Positions 15,002-22,068 of a stretch of DNA of 23,289 nucleotides are shown here, piece after piece; the first letter of the stretch is position 1, and each line of letters starts with the position of its first letter. Source of the DNA: DASTGO01 sp035719045 (GTDB lineage: Bacteria > Actinomycetota > Actinomycetes > Actinomycetales > Kineosporiaceae); contig DASTGO010000108.1 of the NCBI GenBank assembly GCA_035719045.1, positions 1 to 23,289 on the forward strand, read 5' to 3'. The position numbers and the translations under genes are program-made. A model generated the notes under the pieces. The model did not search any database. It worked only from the letters and a program-made list of their open reading frames with translations, and was not told the origin of the DNA.

Positions 15002-15047
15002 GGAACTCCGCAGCTGAAGGAACTCCGCGGCTGAAGGAACCCCGCGG
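15002..15047. repeat. 17-bp tandem repeat, about 2.7 copies
   Basis: The unit GGAACTCCGCRGCTGAA occurs at 15002-15018 and 15019-15035, with a partial third copy at 15036-15047. It ends exactly at the stop codon of the acyl-CoA dehydrogenase gene (15048-15050). Confidence 0.8.
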
Positions 15048-16226
15048 TCAGCCCCTCAGCAGCTGCCGGGCCATCACGACCCGCTGGATCTGGTTGGTGC
15101 CCTCGTAGATCTGGGTGATCTTGGCGTCGCGCATGAACCGCTCCAGCGGGTAGTCCCTGGTGTAGCCGTACCCGCCGAGCAACTGGACCGCGTCCGTGGT
15201 GATCTGCATGGCCACGTCGGAGGCGAAGCACTTGGCGGCGGCACCGAAGAAGGTCAGGTCGGCGTCCTCCCGCTCACTCTTGGCGGCGGCGACGTAGACC
15301 ATCTGCCGGGCCGCCTCCAGGGTCATCGCCATGTCCGCGAGCATGAACTGGATGCCCTGGAAGTCGGCGATCGCGCTGCCGAACTGCTTGCGCTCCTTGA
15401 CGTAGTCGACAGCGTGGTCGAGGGCGGCCTGGGCGATGCCGACCGCCTGGGCACCGATGGTCACCCGGGTGTGGTCGAGGGTGCGCAGGGCGATCTTCAG
15501 GCCGTCCCCGACCTTGCCGACGACCCGGTCCCCGGGCACCGGGGTGTCGTCGAACAGCAACTCCCGGGTCGGGCTGCCCTTGATCCCGAGCTTGCGCTCC
15601 GGGGCGCCGAAACTGAACCCTGGGTCGGACTTCTCCACGACGAACGCCGTGACGTTGCGGCCGCGCGGGCCGTCGGGGTCGGTGACGGCGAGCACCGTGT
15701 AGAACTCACTGACCCCGGCGTTGGTGATCCAGGACTTCTGCCCGGACAGCCGCCAGCCGTCGCCGTCGGGGACCGCCCGGGTGCGCATGCTCGCGGTGTC
15801 GCTGCCGGCCTCCCGCTCGGACAGGCCGTAGGAGAACATGGCGTCGCCGCGGGCCACCGGGGGCAGGTACCGCTGCTTCAGTTCCTCGCTCGCGGCCAGC
15901 AGCAGGGGCAGGGTGCCGAGCTTGTTCACCGCCGGGATCAGGGAGCTGGAGGCGCAGGCCCGGGCCACCTCCTCAATGACGATCGCGGTGGCGAGGGCGT
16001 CCGCGCCGGCTCCGCCGTAGGTCTCCGGGATGTGCGGGGCATGGAAGTCACCGGCACGCAGCGCGTCGTAGGCGACCTGCGGGAACTGCCCGGTCTCGTC
16101 GACCTCGGCGGCCTGTGGGGCGACCTTGGCCTCACACAGGTCACGGACGGCCTCGCGCAGCGCCTCATGGTCCTCGCTGAGCGTGTAGTGGGGGAACCGG
16201 GACCGGGCGGCGTCTGCTGCGGACAT
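15048..16226 (-). CDS. Acyl-CoA dehydrogenase
   Basis: 392 aa, usual length for the soluble FAD-dependent family that oxidises acyl-CoA to trans-2-enoyl-CoA in fatty-acid or branched-chain degradation. The three-part fold is visible: an N-terminal helical domain (LREAVRDLCEAKVAPQAAEV), a beta domain with YGLSEREAGSDTASMRTRA and KSWITNAG, and a C-terminal helical domain with ERKQFGSAIADFQGIQFMLA and LLGGYGYTRDYPLERFMRDA. The closing motif IYEGTNQIQR contains the expected catalytic base Glu, about residue 375. ATG 16226 gives a standard N-terminus and is preceded by TAGCCT at 7 nt. The substrate chain length is not readable. It has no obvious link to the glycan genes; a CRP-like site lies 46 bp upstream. 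Confidence 0.96.
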   Translation of the reverse strand: MSAADAARSRFPHYTLSEDHEALREAVRDLCEAKVAPQAAEVDETGQFPQVAYDALRAGDFHAPHIPETYGGAGADALATAIVIEEVARACASSSLIPAVNKLGTLPLLLAASEELKQRYLPPVARGDAMFSYGLSEREAGSDTASMRTRAVPDGDGWRLSGQKSWITNAGVSEFYTVLAVTDPDGPRGRNVTAFVVEKSDPGFSFGAPERKLGIKGSPTRELLFDDTPVPGDRVVGKVGDGLKIALRTLDHTRVTIGAQAVGIAQAALDHAVDYVKERKQFGSAIADFQGIQFMLADMAMTLEAARQMVYVAAAKSEREDADLTFFGAAAKCFASDVAMQITTDAVQLLGGYGYTRDYPLERFMRDAKITQIYEGTNQIQRVVMARQLLRG

Positions 16227-16233
16227 GGCGGTC

Positions 16234-16239
16234 AGGCTA
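16234..16239 (-). promoter_or_regulatory. Predicted leaderless -10 box of the acyl-CoA dehydrogenase gene
   Basis: On the minus strand TAGCCT is followed by 7 nt and ATG 16226. There is no ribosome-binding site. Confidence 0.5.
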
Positions 16240-16271
16240 GTGGCGGGATCACAGCAGAGAGGGCGATCACC

Positions 16272-16287
16272 TGTGGTGCGGGTCACA
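16272..16287. promoter_or_regulatory. CRP/GlxR-like palindrome
   Basis: TGTGG-N6-TCACA matches the TGTGA-N6-TCACA consensus at nine of ten arm positions. It lies 46 bp upstream of the acyl-CoA dehydrogenase start and 115 bp upstream of the divergent GT-C start. It is a single match and unproven. Confidence 0.4.
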
Positions 16288-16388
16288 TGAACACGGAGCC
16301 GTCGAGGGGCCCGTCCGCCGCCTCCGCGGGCCGGGCGGACCTCCGTGAGCCCGGACGGTGCTGACCGGGCGATCCGACCCATCGTGAC

Positions 16389-16394
16389 TACATT
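16389..16394 (+). promoter_or_regulatory. Predicted leaderless -10 box of the GT-C gene
   Basis: TACATT is followed by 7 nt and ATG 16402. This favours 16402 over the upstream in-frame GTG codons at 16345 and 16384. Confidence 0.5.
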
Positions 16395-16401
16395 CGACGG
16401 G

Positions 16402-17670
16402 ATGGGGCCTCGGGTAGGTGATCGCGGCCGGGTCGCCGGGCCCCGGGCGGTCGGTGTCGCGGTGGCGGCGGCCGGGGGGCTGGTGCTGTTCCTCGGGCTG
16501 GGCCGGCCGGCCTACTGGCTCGACGAGGCCACCACGGTGGTGCTGGTCCGGCGCGGCTGGCCCGCACTGGTCCGGGTGATCCTGCACACCGACGCACCGC
16601 TGGGTCCGTACTACCTGTTGATGAAGCCCTGGCTGGCGGTGTCGTCGGCGCAGTGGTGGGTCCGGCTGCCCAGCGCCCTCCCGATGGCCTTCGCGGCGGG
16701 GCTGGTCGCGGCCTGGGCAGCCCGCCGCTGCTCGACCGCGACGGGGATCGCGACCGGGGCGGCCATGGTCGTGCTGCCGTCCTTCACCCGGTACGGCCAG
16801 GAGGTGCGGCCCTACGGGCTGATGGTGCTCGCGGTGACGGCCTGCTGCCTGGCCTGGTGGCGGTGGCTGGAGTCCGGCGGGCAGGCGGACGCCGCCCGGT
16901 ACGCCGTCTCCGTCGCGGTGCTGCCGCTGGTCCACCTGCTCGCCCTGACCGTGGTGGTGGCACAGGTAGCGGCCGCGGCACTGATCGGGTCCCGGCCCCA
17001 GGACGGCGACCCGGACCGCCGCCGGCGCGGACCGCGGACGGCGCTGCGGACCGCAGGACTGGCCGGGCTCGCGGTGCTGCCGGTGTCGCCGTTCCTGGTC
17101 CTGGCCCAGGCCCGCAGCGCCGGCATCGCCCACCCACTGCCGCTGACCGCCGGGAACTGGTGGACCACGTTCACCGGCATCTTCGGCGACCAGCCGGGGG
17201 CCGCGGCGGCGCCCGGTCACGGCGGTGGTCGCGGCCATCGGCCTGCCGGTGCTCGCACTGGCCGGGACGGGCTGCCCCGGCAGCGGGAGTACCGCACCGC
17301 CACCGGCCACGGGCAGGGCGATGCCAGGGCGGCGGTCGCCCTGCTGGACTCCCCCGGCCTGCGCCGTGATCCGGTGGTCGTGCTGCCGCCCCTGGCCCAA
17401 CTGCTCGCCCTGGCCTACGACCCGCACCTGCGGGAGCGGATGCCACTGGCGCAGGACCCGGTCCCCACCGGGCGGATCGTCCTCGCCGACGTCACCACCG
17501 CCGAGGCAACCCGCCGGCTGTCCGCCGTGCCGCGGCTGGTGGTGCTGGAGCTCACCGGGAGCCCCGGGACCGCCTGCACCGCAGCGGCGTCCCGGCCCGG
17601 CCTGGCCGGCTACCGGGTCACCTCGACCACGGTGCTCCCCGGCTGGTGCCTGGCCGTGCTCGACCGCTGA
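16402..17670 (+). CDS. GT-C/GT39-like membrane glycosyltransferase with a damaged middle
   Basis: 422 aa as read. The N-terminal half is a normal GT-C enzyme: TM1 (AVGVAVAAAGGLVLFLGL), then the outer-loop acidic motif YWLDEATTVV (D41, E42) and HTDAPLGPYYLLMKPWL, followed by about five more TM segments up to NWWTTFTGIFGDQPGA. After about residue 265 the membrane segments stop and some 25 residues of Gly/Arg/Pro-rich text follow. The frame then resumes family-like sequence at REYRTATGHGQGDARAAV and a soluble C-terminal domain. A hydrophobic helix (VTAVVAAIGLPVLALAG) is encoded at 17216-17266 in another frame. This points to an internal deletion plus frameshift, or an assembly collapse. An intact enzyme would transfer sugars outside the membrane; this product may not work. 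Confidence 0.75.
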   Translation: MGPRVGDRGRVAGPRAVGVAVAAAGGLVLFLGLGRPAYWLDEATTVVLVRRGWPALVRVILHTDAPLGPYYLLMKPWLAVSSAQWWVRLPSALPMAFAAGLVAAWAARRCSTATGIATGAAMVVLPSFTRYGQEVRPYGLMVLAVTACCLAWWRWLESGGQADAARYAVSVAVLPLVHLLALTVVVAQVAAAALIGSRPQDGDPDRRRRGPRTALRTAGLAGLAVLPVSPFLVLAQARSAGIAHPLPLTAGNWWTTFTGIFGDQPGAAAAPGHGGGRGHRPAGARTGRDGLPRQREYRTATGHGQGDARAAVALLDSPGLRRDPVVVLPPLAQLLALAYDPHLRERMPLAQDPVPTGRIVLADVTTAEATRRLSAVPRLVVLELTGSPGTACTAAASRPGLAGYRVTSTTVLPGWCLAVLDR

Positions 17671-17742
17671 CCCGCGACCGGCCCCGGCGGAACGGGGCTG
17701 CCGGCATCCGCGGGATCGGGCGGGGCATCAGCCCGGGCACCG

Positions 17743-17779
17743 GACCTGGTGCGTCGCCGCTCGGGCGGCGCACCAGGTC
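17743..17779. terminator. Strong bidirectional hairpin terminator
   Basis: A 16-bp stem (17743-17758 with 17764-17779; one G-U wobble, otherwise perfect) and a 5-nt loop lie between the convergent GT-C gene (ends 17670) and LLM gene (ends 17844). The arms begin GACCTGGTGCG and end CGCACCAGGTC. It could stop transcription from both sides. Confidence 0.75.
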
Positions 17780-17785
17780 GGGGCG

Positions 17786-17845
17786 AGGGCGGACGGTCCT
17801 GGGCGAGAGCGGTGCACCCGGTTCTGGGCCAGGGCGGACGGTCCT
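17786..17845. repeat. 15-bp direct repeat at the end of the LLM gene
   Basis: AGGGCGGACGGTCCT occurs at 17786-17800 and 17831-17845. The second copy includes part of the stop codon of the minus-strand LLM oxidoreductase gene. Confidence 0.7.
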
Positions 17846-18833
17846 AGTCGGCCAGGGCCGGAACCACCTGCTCGGTGAACAGTTCGATCCCGGTGCGGTC
17901 GTAGGCCGCCTCCGGGAAGTACGTGATGGCGTACGACATCCCGACGGCCTGCAGCTCCTGCAGCCGTTGCGAGACCCGTTCCGGGGTACCGACCAGCGGG
18001 CCGTTGCGGAGCATCTCCACCGTCGGCTCCAGCCGCTCCTCAGGCAGCAGGGGCGCCATCCGGGCCCGGATCTCTCCCAGCCGGTGCTCGACCTCGGCCT
18101 CGTCGGCACCGATGATCACGTTGTAGTTGGCCGACCGGACGATCTCGTCGAAGTCCCGGCCGACGTCCCGGCAGTGGTCGGCGAGCACCTCGGACTTGTG
18201 CCGGAAGGCGTCCAGGGTCCCGTCGAAGTTCGTGTACGCGGCATACCGGGCGGCCAGCCGCAGGGTCTTCTTCTCCCCGCCACCGGCGATCCACAGCGGC
18301 AGCCCACCCGCCTGCAGCGGCCGGGGCTGGCAGATCGCCCCCTCCACCTGGTAGTGCTCCCCCGCGAAGGTCGCCACCCCCTCGGTCCACGCCTGCCGCA
18401 TGATCTCCACGCCCTCGGCCAGCATCGCCAGCCGCTCCCCGGCGGGCGGGAAGCCGTAGCCGTAGGCGTTCCACTCATGCTCGTACCAGCCGGCCCCGAT
18501 GCCCATCTCGGTCCGGCCGCCGGAGATCAGGTCCACCGTGGCGGCGACCTTCGCCAGGTACATCGGATGCCGGTAGCCCATGCAGGTGCACATCTGCCCG
18601 AGCCGGATCCGGGACGTGGCGGCGGCGAGGGCAGCCATCAGGGTCCAGGCCTCGTGAGTGGCCTCGGCCGTCGGCATGGGGACGGTATGGAAGTGGTCGT
18701 AGACCCAGACCGAGGTGAAGGGACCGGCCTCGGCGAGCCGGGCGATGTCGAGCATGGTCTGCCACTGCCGGGCCGGTTCGATCCCGACGAGATCGAGGCG
18801 CCATCCCTGGGGGACGAAGAGTCCAAAGCGCAT
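17844..18833 (-). CDS. LLM-class F420-dependent oxidoreductase
   Basis: 329 aa, luciferase-like TIM-barrel protein. The N-terminus MRFGLFVPQGWRLDL, then SVWVYDHFHTVP, AAATSRIRLGQMCTCMGYRHP and ISGGRTEMGIGAGWYEHEW are typical of the actinobacterial F420-using branch (TIGR03560-like). LPLWIAGGGEKKTLRLAARY and the C-terminal VGTPERVSQRLQELQAVG complete the fold. It would use reduced or oxidised coenzyme F420 on an unknown substrate; the F420 preference is inferred from family resemblance, FMN being the alternative. ATG 18833 is preceded by TAGGGT at 6 nt. It is divergent from the UDP-glucose dehydrogenase gene with 104 bp between starts. No membrane segments or signal peptide. No direct tie to glycan synthesis is visible. 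Confidence 0.93.
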   Translation of the reverse strand: MRFGLFVPQGWRLDLVGIEPARQWQTMLDIARLAEAGPFTSVWVYDHFHTVPMPTAEATHEAWTLMAALAAATSRIRLGQMCTCMGYRHPMYLAKVAATVDLISGGRTEMGIGAGWYEHEWNAYGYGFPPAGERLAMLAEGVEIMRQAWTEGVATFAGEHYQVEGAICQPRPLQAGGLPLWIAGGGEKKTLRLAARYAAYTNFDGTLDAFRHKSEVLADHCRDVGRDFDEIVRSANYNVIIGADEAEVEHRLGEIRARMAPLLPEERLEPTVEMLRNGPLVGTPERVSQRLQELQAVGMSYAITYFPEAAYDRTGIELFTEQVVPALAD

Positions 18834-18839
18834 GGGGCG

Positions 18840-18845
18840 ACCCTA
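18840..18845 (-). promoter_or_regulatory. Predicted leaderless -10 box of the LLM oxidoreductase gene
   Basis: On the minus strand TAGGGT is followed by 6 nt and ATG 18833. Confidence 0.45.
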
Positions 18846-18924
18846 CTGAGGTCTGTGGTCCATGCAACGGACCTCGGGGCCGACGCGGGACGAGCGACCA
18901 CGTCCTGACCGCGAACCGACCCGT

Positions 18925-18930
18925 TACCCT
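18925..18930 (+). promoter_or_regulatory. Predicted leaderless -10 box of the UDP-glucose dehydrogenase gene
   Basis: TACCCT is followed by 7 nt and GTG 18938. The next in-frame start, ATG 18944, is only two codons in. Confidence 0.5.
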
Positions 18931-18937
18931 CGGCACC

Positions 18938-20278
18938 GTGCGGATGACGGTGATGGGATGCGGCTACCTCGGAGCAGTCCATGCAGCGTGCATGGCCGAC
19001 TTCGGGCACGAGGTGACCGGGGTCGACGTGGACGAGGGCAAGGTCAAGGACCTGTCCGCCGCCCGGGCGCCCTTCTTCGAGCCGGGTCTGCCCGAACTGC
19101 TGGAGCGGGCGATGTCCACCGGCCTGCTCCGCTTCACCACCGACGTGAGCGAGGTCTCCCGGCCCGCCGGTGACGACACGCCCACCGTCCACTTCGTCTG
19201 CGTGGGCACACCGCAGCGCAAGGGCGAGTACGCCGCCGACACCACCTACGTCGAGGCCGCGGTCGCCGCTCTCATCCCGCACCTGCGCCCCGGCGACCTG
19301 GTGGTCGGCAAGTCCACGGTCCCGGTCGGGACCGCCGCCTCGCTCGCCGAGCAGATCGAGGCCGCCGTCCCCGGCGCGATGCTGGCCTGGAACCCGGAGT
19401 TCCTGCGCGAGGGCCACGCCGTCGTCGACACCCAGCGCCCGGACCGCCTGGTCTACGGCCTGCCCGCCGACCCGCAGGCGGCCGCGACCGCGAAGGCCAT
19501 GCTCGACCAGGTGTACGCCGACCCGCTGGCCGCCGGGGTGCCGCTGATCACCGCCGACTACGCCACCGCGGAACTGGTGAAGACCGCGGCGAACGCCTTC
19601 CTGGCCACCAAGATCTCGTTCATCAACGCGATGGCCGAGGTGTGCGAGGCGGCAGGCGCCGACGTCACCCTGCTGGCCCGGGCGATCGGCCACGACGAGC
19701 GGATCGGCGCGAAGTTCCTGGGCGCAGGGCTCGGCTTCGGTGGCGGCTGCCTGCCGAAGGACATCCGGGCGTTCATGGCCCGGGCCGGGGAGTTGGGCGC
19801 GGACCAGGCACTGACGTTCCTGCGCGAGGTCGACGCGATCAACATGCGACGCCGGTCCCGGATGGTCGACCTGGCCCGGGAAGTGCTCGGCGGGTCGTTC
19901 CTGGGCAAGAAGGTCGCCGTGCTCGGGGCCGCGTTCAAGCCCGACAGCGACGACATCCGCGACTCCCCCGCCCTCAACGTCGCCGCGCAGATCCGGCTGC
20001 AGGGCGCCGACGTCGTGGTCACCGATCCCGCGGCACTGGAGAACGCCCGCCGGGTCTGGCCGGAACTGTCGTACGCGACCAGCGCCGCCGAGGCCTGCGC
20101 GAAGGCCGACGTGGTGCTGCTGCTCACCGAGTGGCGGGAGTACCGCGACCTCGACCCGGCCGAGCTCGGCACCCTGGTCCGGTCCCGCCATGTGGTCGAC
20201 GGCCGCAACGCCCTGGACCCGCAGGCCTGGCACGCCGCCGGCTGGACCTACCGCGCACTCGGCCGCCCCCGCGTCTGA
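18938..20278 (+). CDS. ugd: UDP-glucose 6-dehydrogenase
   Basis: 446 aa, full length. It oxidises UDP-glucose to UDP-glucuronate with two NAD+, giving a precursor for uronic-acid or pentose-containing surface polymers. The N-terminal Rossmann motif is GCGYLGAVHAACMADFG, followed by VTGVDVDEGKV and the FEPGLPELL segment. VCVGTPQ, GKSTVPVGT and NPEFLREGHAV are all present. The middle domain has the AELVKTAANAFLATKISFIN helix and the catalytic site GFGGGCLPKD, with the nucleophile Cys271. The C-domain has GAAFKPDSDDIRDSPAL and DGRNALDP. The start is GTG 18938, 7 nt after a TACCCT box. It stands alone in its transcript, divergent from the LLM gene. A GDP-mannose dehydrogenase reading is less likely given the motif set, though not excluded without a structure-based comparison. 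Confidence 0.95.
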   Translation: MRMTVMGCGYLGAVHAACMADFGHEVTGVDVDEGKVKDLSAARAPFFEPGLPELLERAMSTGLLRFTTDVSEVSRPAGDDTPTVHFVCVGTPQRKGEYAADTTYVEAAVAALIPHLRPGDLVVGKSTVPVGTAASLAEQIEAAVPGAMLAWNPEFLREGHAVVDTQRPDRLVYGLPADPQAAATAKAMLDQVYADPLAAGVPLITADYATAELVKTAANAFLATKISFINAMAEVCEAAGADVTLLARAIGHDERIGAKFLGAGLGFGGGCLPKDIRAFMARAGELGADQALTFLREVDAINMRRRSRMVDLAREVLGGSFLGKKVAVLGAAFKPDSDDIRDSPALNVAAQIRLQGADVVVTDPAALENARRVWPELSYATSAAEACAKADVVLLLTEWREYRDLDPAELGTLVRSRHVVDGRNALDPQAWHAAGWTYRALGRPRV

Positions 20279-20300
20279 CCCCCTGCCGCGGCACCCGTCC

Positions 20301-20363
20301 CACGCCGAACCGAACCGAGCCGAACCACGCCGAACCGAACCGAGCCGAACCACGCCGAGCCGA
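20301..20363. repeat. 25-bp tandem repeat with 5-bp sub-period
   Basis: Two perfect 25-bp copies (20301-20325 and 20326-20350) and a partial third (20351-20363). Each is built from CCGAA/CCGAG pentamers closed by CCACG. It begins 22 bp after the UDP-glucose dehydrogenase stop. Confidence 0.85.
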
Positions 20364-20384
20364 CGGCCGACGGGCGCGGGGCGC

Positions 20385-20425
20385 GGTGGCACACCGTGCC
20401 CGTTTTCCGGGAACGATGTGCCACC
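20385..20425. repeat. Long imperfect inverted repeat (hairpin)
   Basis: The arms pair GGTGGCACA with TGTGCCACC, then CGT with ACG, then CCCG with CGGG, with two single mismatches (C20394/A20416 and G20398/A20412) and a TTTTC loop. That is 16 pairs in an 18-position stem. It could be a terminator for UDP-glucose dehydrogenase or a dispersed palindromic element. Confidence 0.7.
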
Positions 20426-20700
20426 GTGCCCGCTGAGTCCGGGTGCAAGGTGCCAGGCAAGCGCCATATAGCACCCCGAGGGTGGAGATCTCCTCTCACC
20501 GATCGGCCCGCCCCGGCCCAGGTGCTGCTCCTGATCGCCCGCATACCGACACGACTCGTCCACAGCCAGCCGGTACGCCGACTTGTCCACAACCCGTTCA
20601 ACTCCGTCCCCTGTCCCGGGCCCGACGTCTTCAGGATGAAGGCGTGGATCGTGGACAGCGGCAGCGAGCAGGTCACCTGATCGACCTGCATCGATTGAAC

Positions 20701-21640
20701 GTGGGAACCGAGCGTGTGGCGACGCACCGGGAACTGGCCTCGGTCGGCGTCTCGACGTCGTCCATCAGCCGCAGGATCGCTCCGGGGGGGCCGATGGCAA
20801 CGCCTTCACCCCGGAGTGGTCCTTCTCCACCGCGGGAGCCCGACTCTTCGTGAACGCCTGATCGCGGCCCTCGCCCTGGCCGGATCTGATGCCGTTCTCT
20901 CCGGTGCCGCCGCCCTGTACCTCTACGGCTTCCGGACCTGCCCGCTACCGACCGAGATTCTTGTCCTCATCCCTGCGTCCCGCCGACGACAGAGCCACGG
21001 CGCGACGATGTTGGAGCGGACCACCCGCCTTCCCTCGCCCGTGCTGCGTCACCGTCTGCCTGTCGCTCCCCTGGCCCGCGCCGTCGTCGACGCCTGCCGT
21101 CGGCTCGAGGACGTATCGCAGGCGCGGGAGATCGTGGCCGAGGCGATCCAGCAGCACGGCCTGTCCCTGTCCGAACTCGCCCACGAACTCCGTTCCGCTG
21201 CCCGGCAGCGCACCGCATCGCTACGGCGCGTCCTTGCCGAGATCCACGCAGGAGTCCGGTCCGCCGCCGAGGCCAGGGCACATGCCATCATGCAAGCCCG
21301 GGGCCTGCCCGAACCCTTGTGGAACGCCGAACTGCTCTCCCCGGACGGGGAGGTCATCGCCACGCCGGACGCTCTCTGGCTGGAATGGTTGGCGGCGTTG
21401 GAGATCAACTCACGACGCTGGCACCTGTTGCCCCGGGACTTCGAGTACACACAGAACAGGCAGGGGCTCCTCATCCGTCATGGAGTCATCGTCCTCCCGG
21501 TCACCCCCGCCCGGATTCTCGAGAACGAGGACGGCTTCATCGAGGACGTCTGGGGCCTGCTTCGCATCGCCCGCAACCGCCAGGTGCCGCTCGGACTGAC
21601 CGCCCGTTCGCGCAGCAGCCGACCCCAACGAGGTTCCTGA
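20701..21640 (+). pseudogene. AbiEi-like (type IV antitoxin family) winged-helix protein, frame broken at a G7 tract
   Basis: Two overlapping frames together encode one family-like protein of about 312 aa. From GTG 20701 (TTG 20695 and GTG 20716 are alternatives) the first frame gives a winged-helix N-terminus, THRELASVGVSTSSISRRI. At the run of seven G (20783-20789) it must drop one base to continue as RWQRLHPGVVLLHRGSPTL, then SGAAALYLYGF and PLARAVVDACRRLEDV. The C-terminal region includes ALWLEWLAALEINSRRWH and may be related to DUF559-type domains. As written, the second frame (20714-21640) is open but has a nonsense N-terminus. Codon use is less GC3-rich than in neighbouring genes, which suggests transfer. 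No toxin partner (AbiEii-like) is adjacent. Real mutation, phase variation or a base-count error are all possible. Confidence 0.7.
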
Positions 21641-22011
21641 CCGCTGCTGGTTGCCCGCCCTGGCCGAAGCATCGGGCCGGGATCTGCTGATCAACGAACG
21701 GCCGGATCTCGACGCCCTATCGCCAGGTGGGTTGGTCAGGGGCCAGATCTCCGGCGTCGCTGACACAGCATCGGGCCTGACCCGCGCGGACATGTCCGCC
21801 GATCTCGAGCCCGTGGACGACACAGGATTCCCGCAGCAGGACCCTTGCCGCTCCGTCAGTTGCACCGGACGAGTTCGCACCCTTCAGCACTCCGCGTGAC
21901 CGGGTGCCGGTGCGGATCGATCACCTGAGCGCTGACCGTCCGCACGCCGACGTCGAGTTCCCTCCCGAACCCCTTGCGGGGCAATGAATCCCGGGCGAGA
22001 TCGTCCCGCGT

Positions 22012-22068
22012 CGACCGGCCACTCGCCCCCACACCGACCGGCCACTCGCCCCCACACCGACCGACCAC
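22012..22068. repeat. 23-bp tandem repeat, about 2.5 copies
   Basis: Two perfect copies (22012-22034 and 22035-22057) of a unit beginning CGACCGGCCACTCGCCCCC, followed by an 11-bp partial copy with one mismatch (22058-22068). Confidence 0.85.

Larger units (their letters stand above)
20279..20700. other. Repeat-rich intergenic region, 422 bp
   Basis: No credible gene is seen. In order it holds a 25-bp tandem repeat (20301-20363), a long hairpin (20385-20425), a second copy of ACCGTGCCCG (20423-20432), and two TCCACA-type boxes (TCGTCCACA at 20556, TTGTCCACA at 20583). Base composition falls toward the right end, ahead of the AbiEi-like gene. Frames across the interval are short and read as low-complexity Pro/Arg/Ser. 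Confidence 0.6.

Noticed and set aside
18638..20590. 650-codon minus-strand open frame opposite UDP-glucose dehydrogenase
   Set aside because: It is the antisense shadow of a clear gene and reads as Gly/Arg/Val-rich text with no family motif; such frames are expected at this GC content.
20556..20660. Replication origin from the TCCACA boxes
   Set aside because: Only one perfect box, no AT-rich unwinding region, and no dnaA, dnaN or parAB nearby.
20714..21640. AbiEi-like gene as an intact 308-aa protein
   Set aside because: The first 20-odd residues in this frame are Arg/Ser-rich nonsense, while the matching winged-helix N-terminus is in another frame up to the G7 tract.
21651..21899. 82-codon plus-strand frame after the AbiEi-like gene
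   Set aside because: TTG start, no ribosome site or leaderless box, no hydrophobic or family pattern, and more A/T-ending codons than its neighbours.
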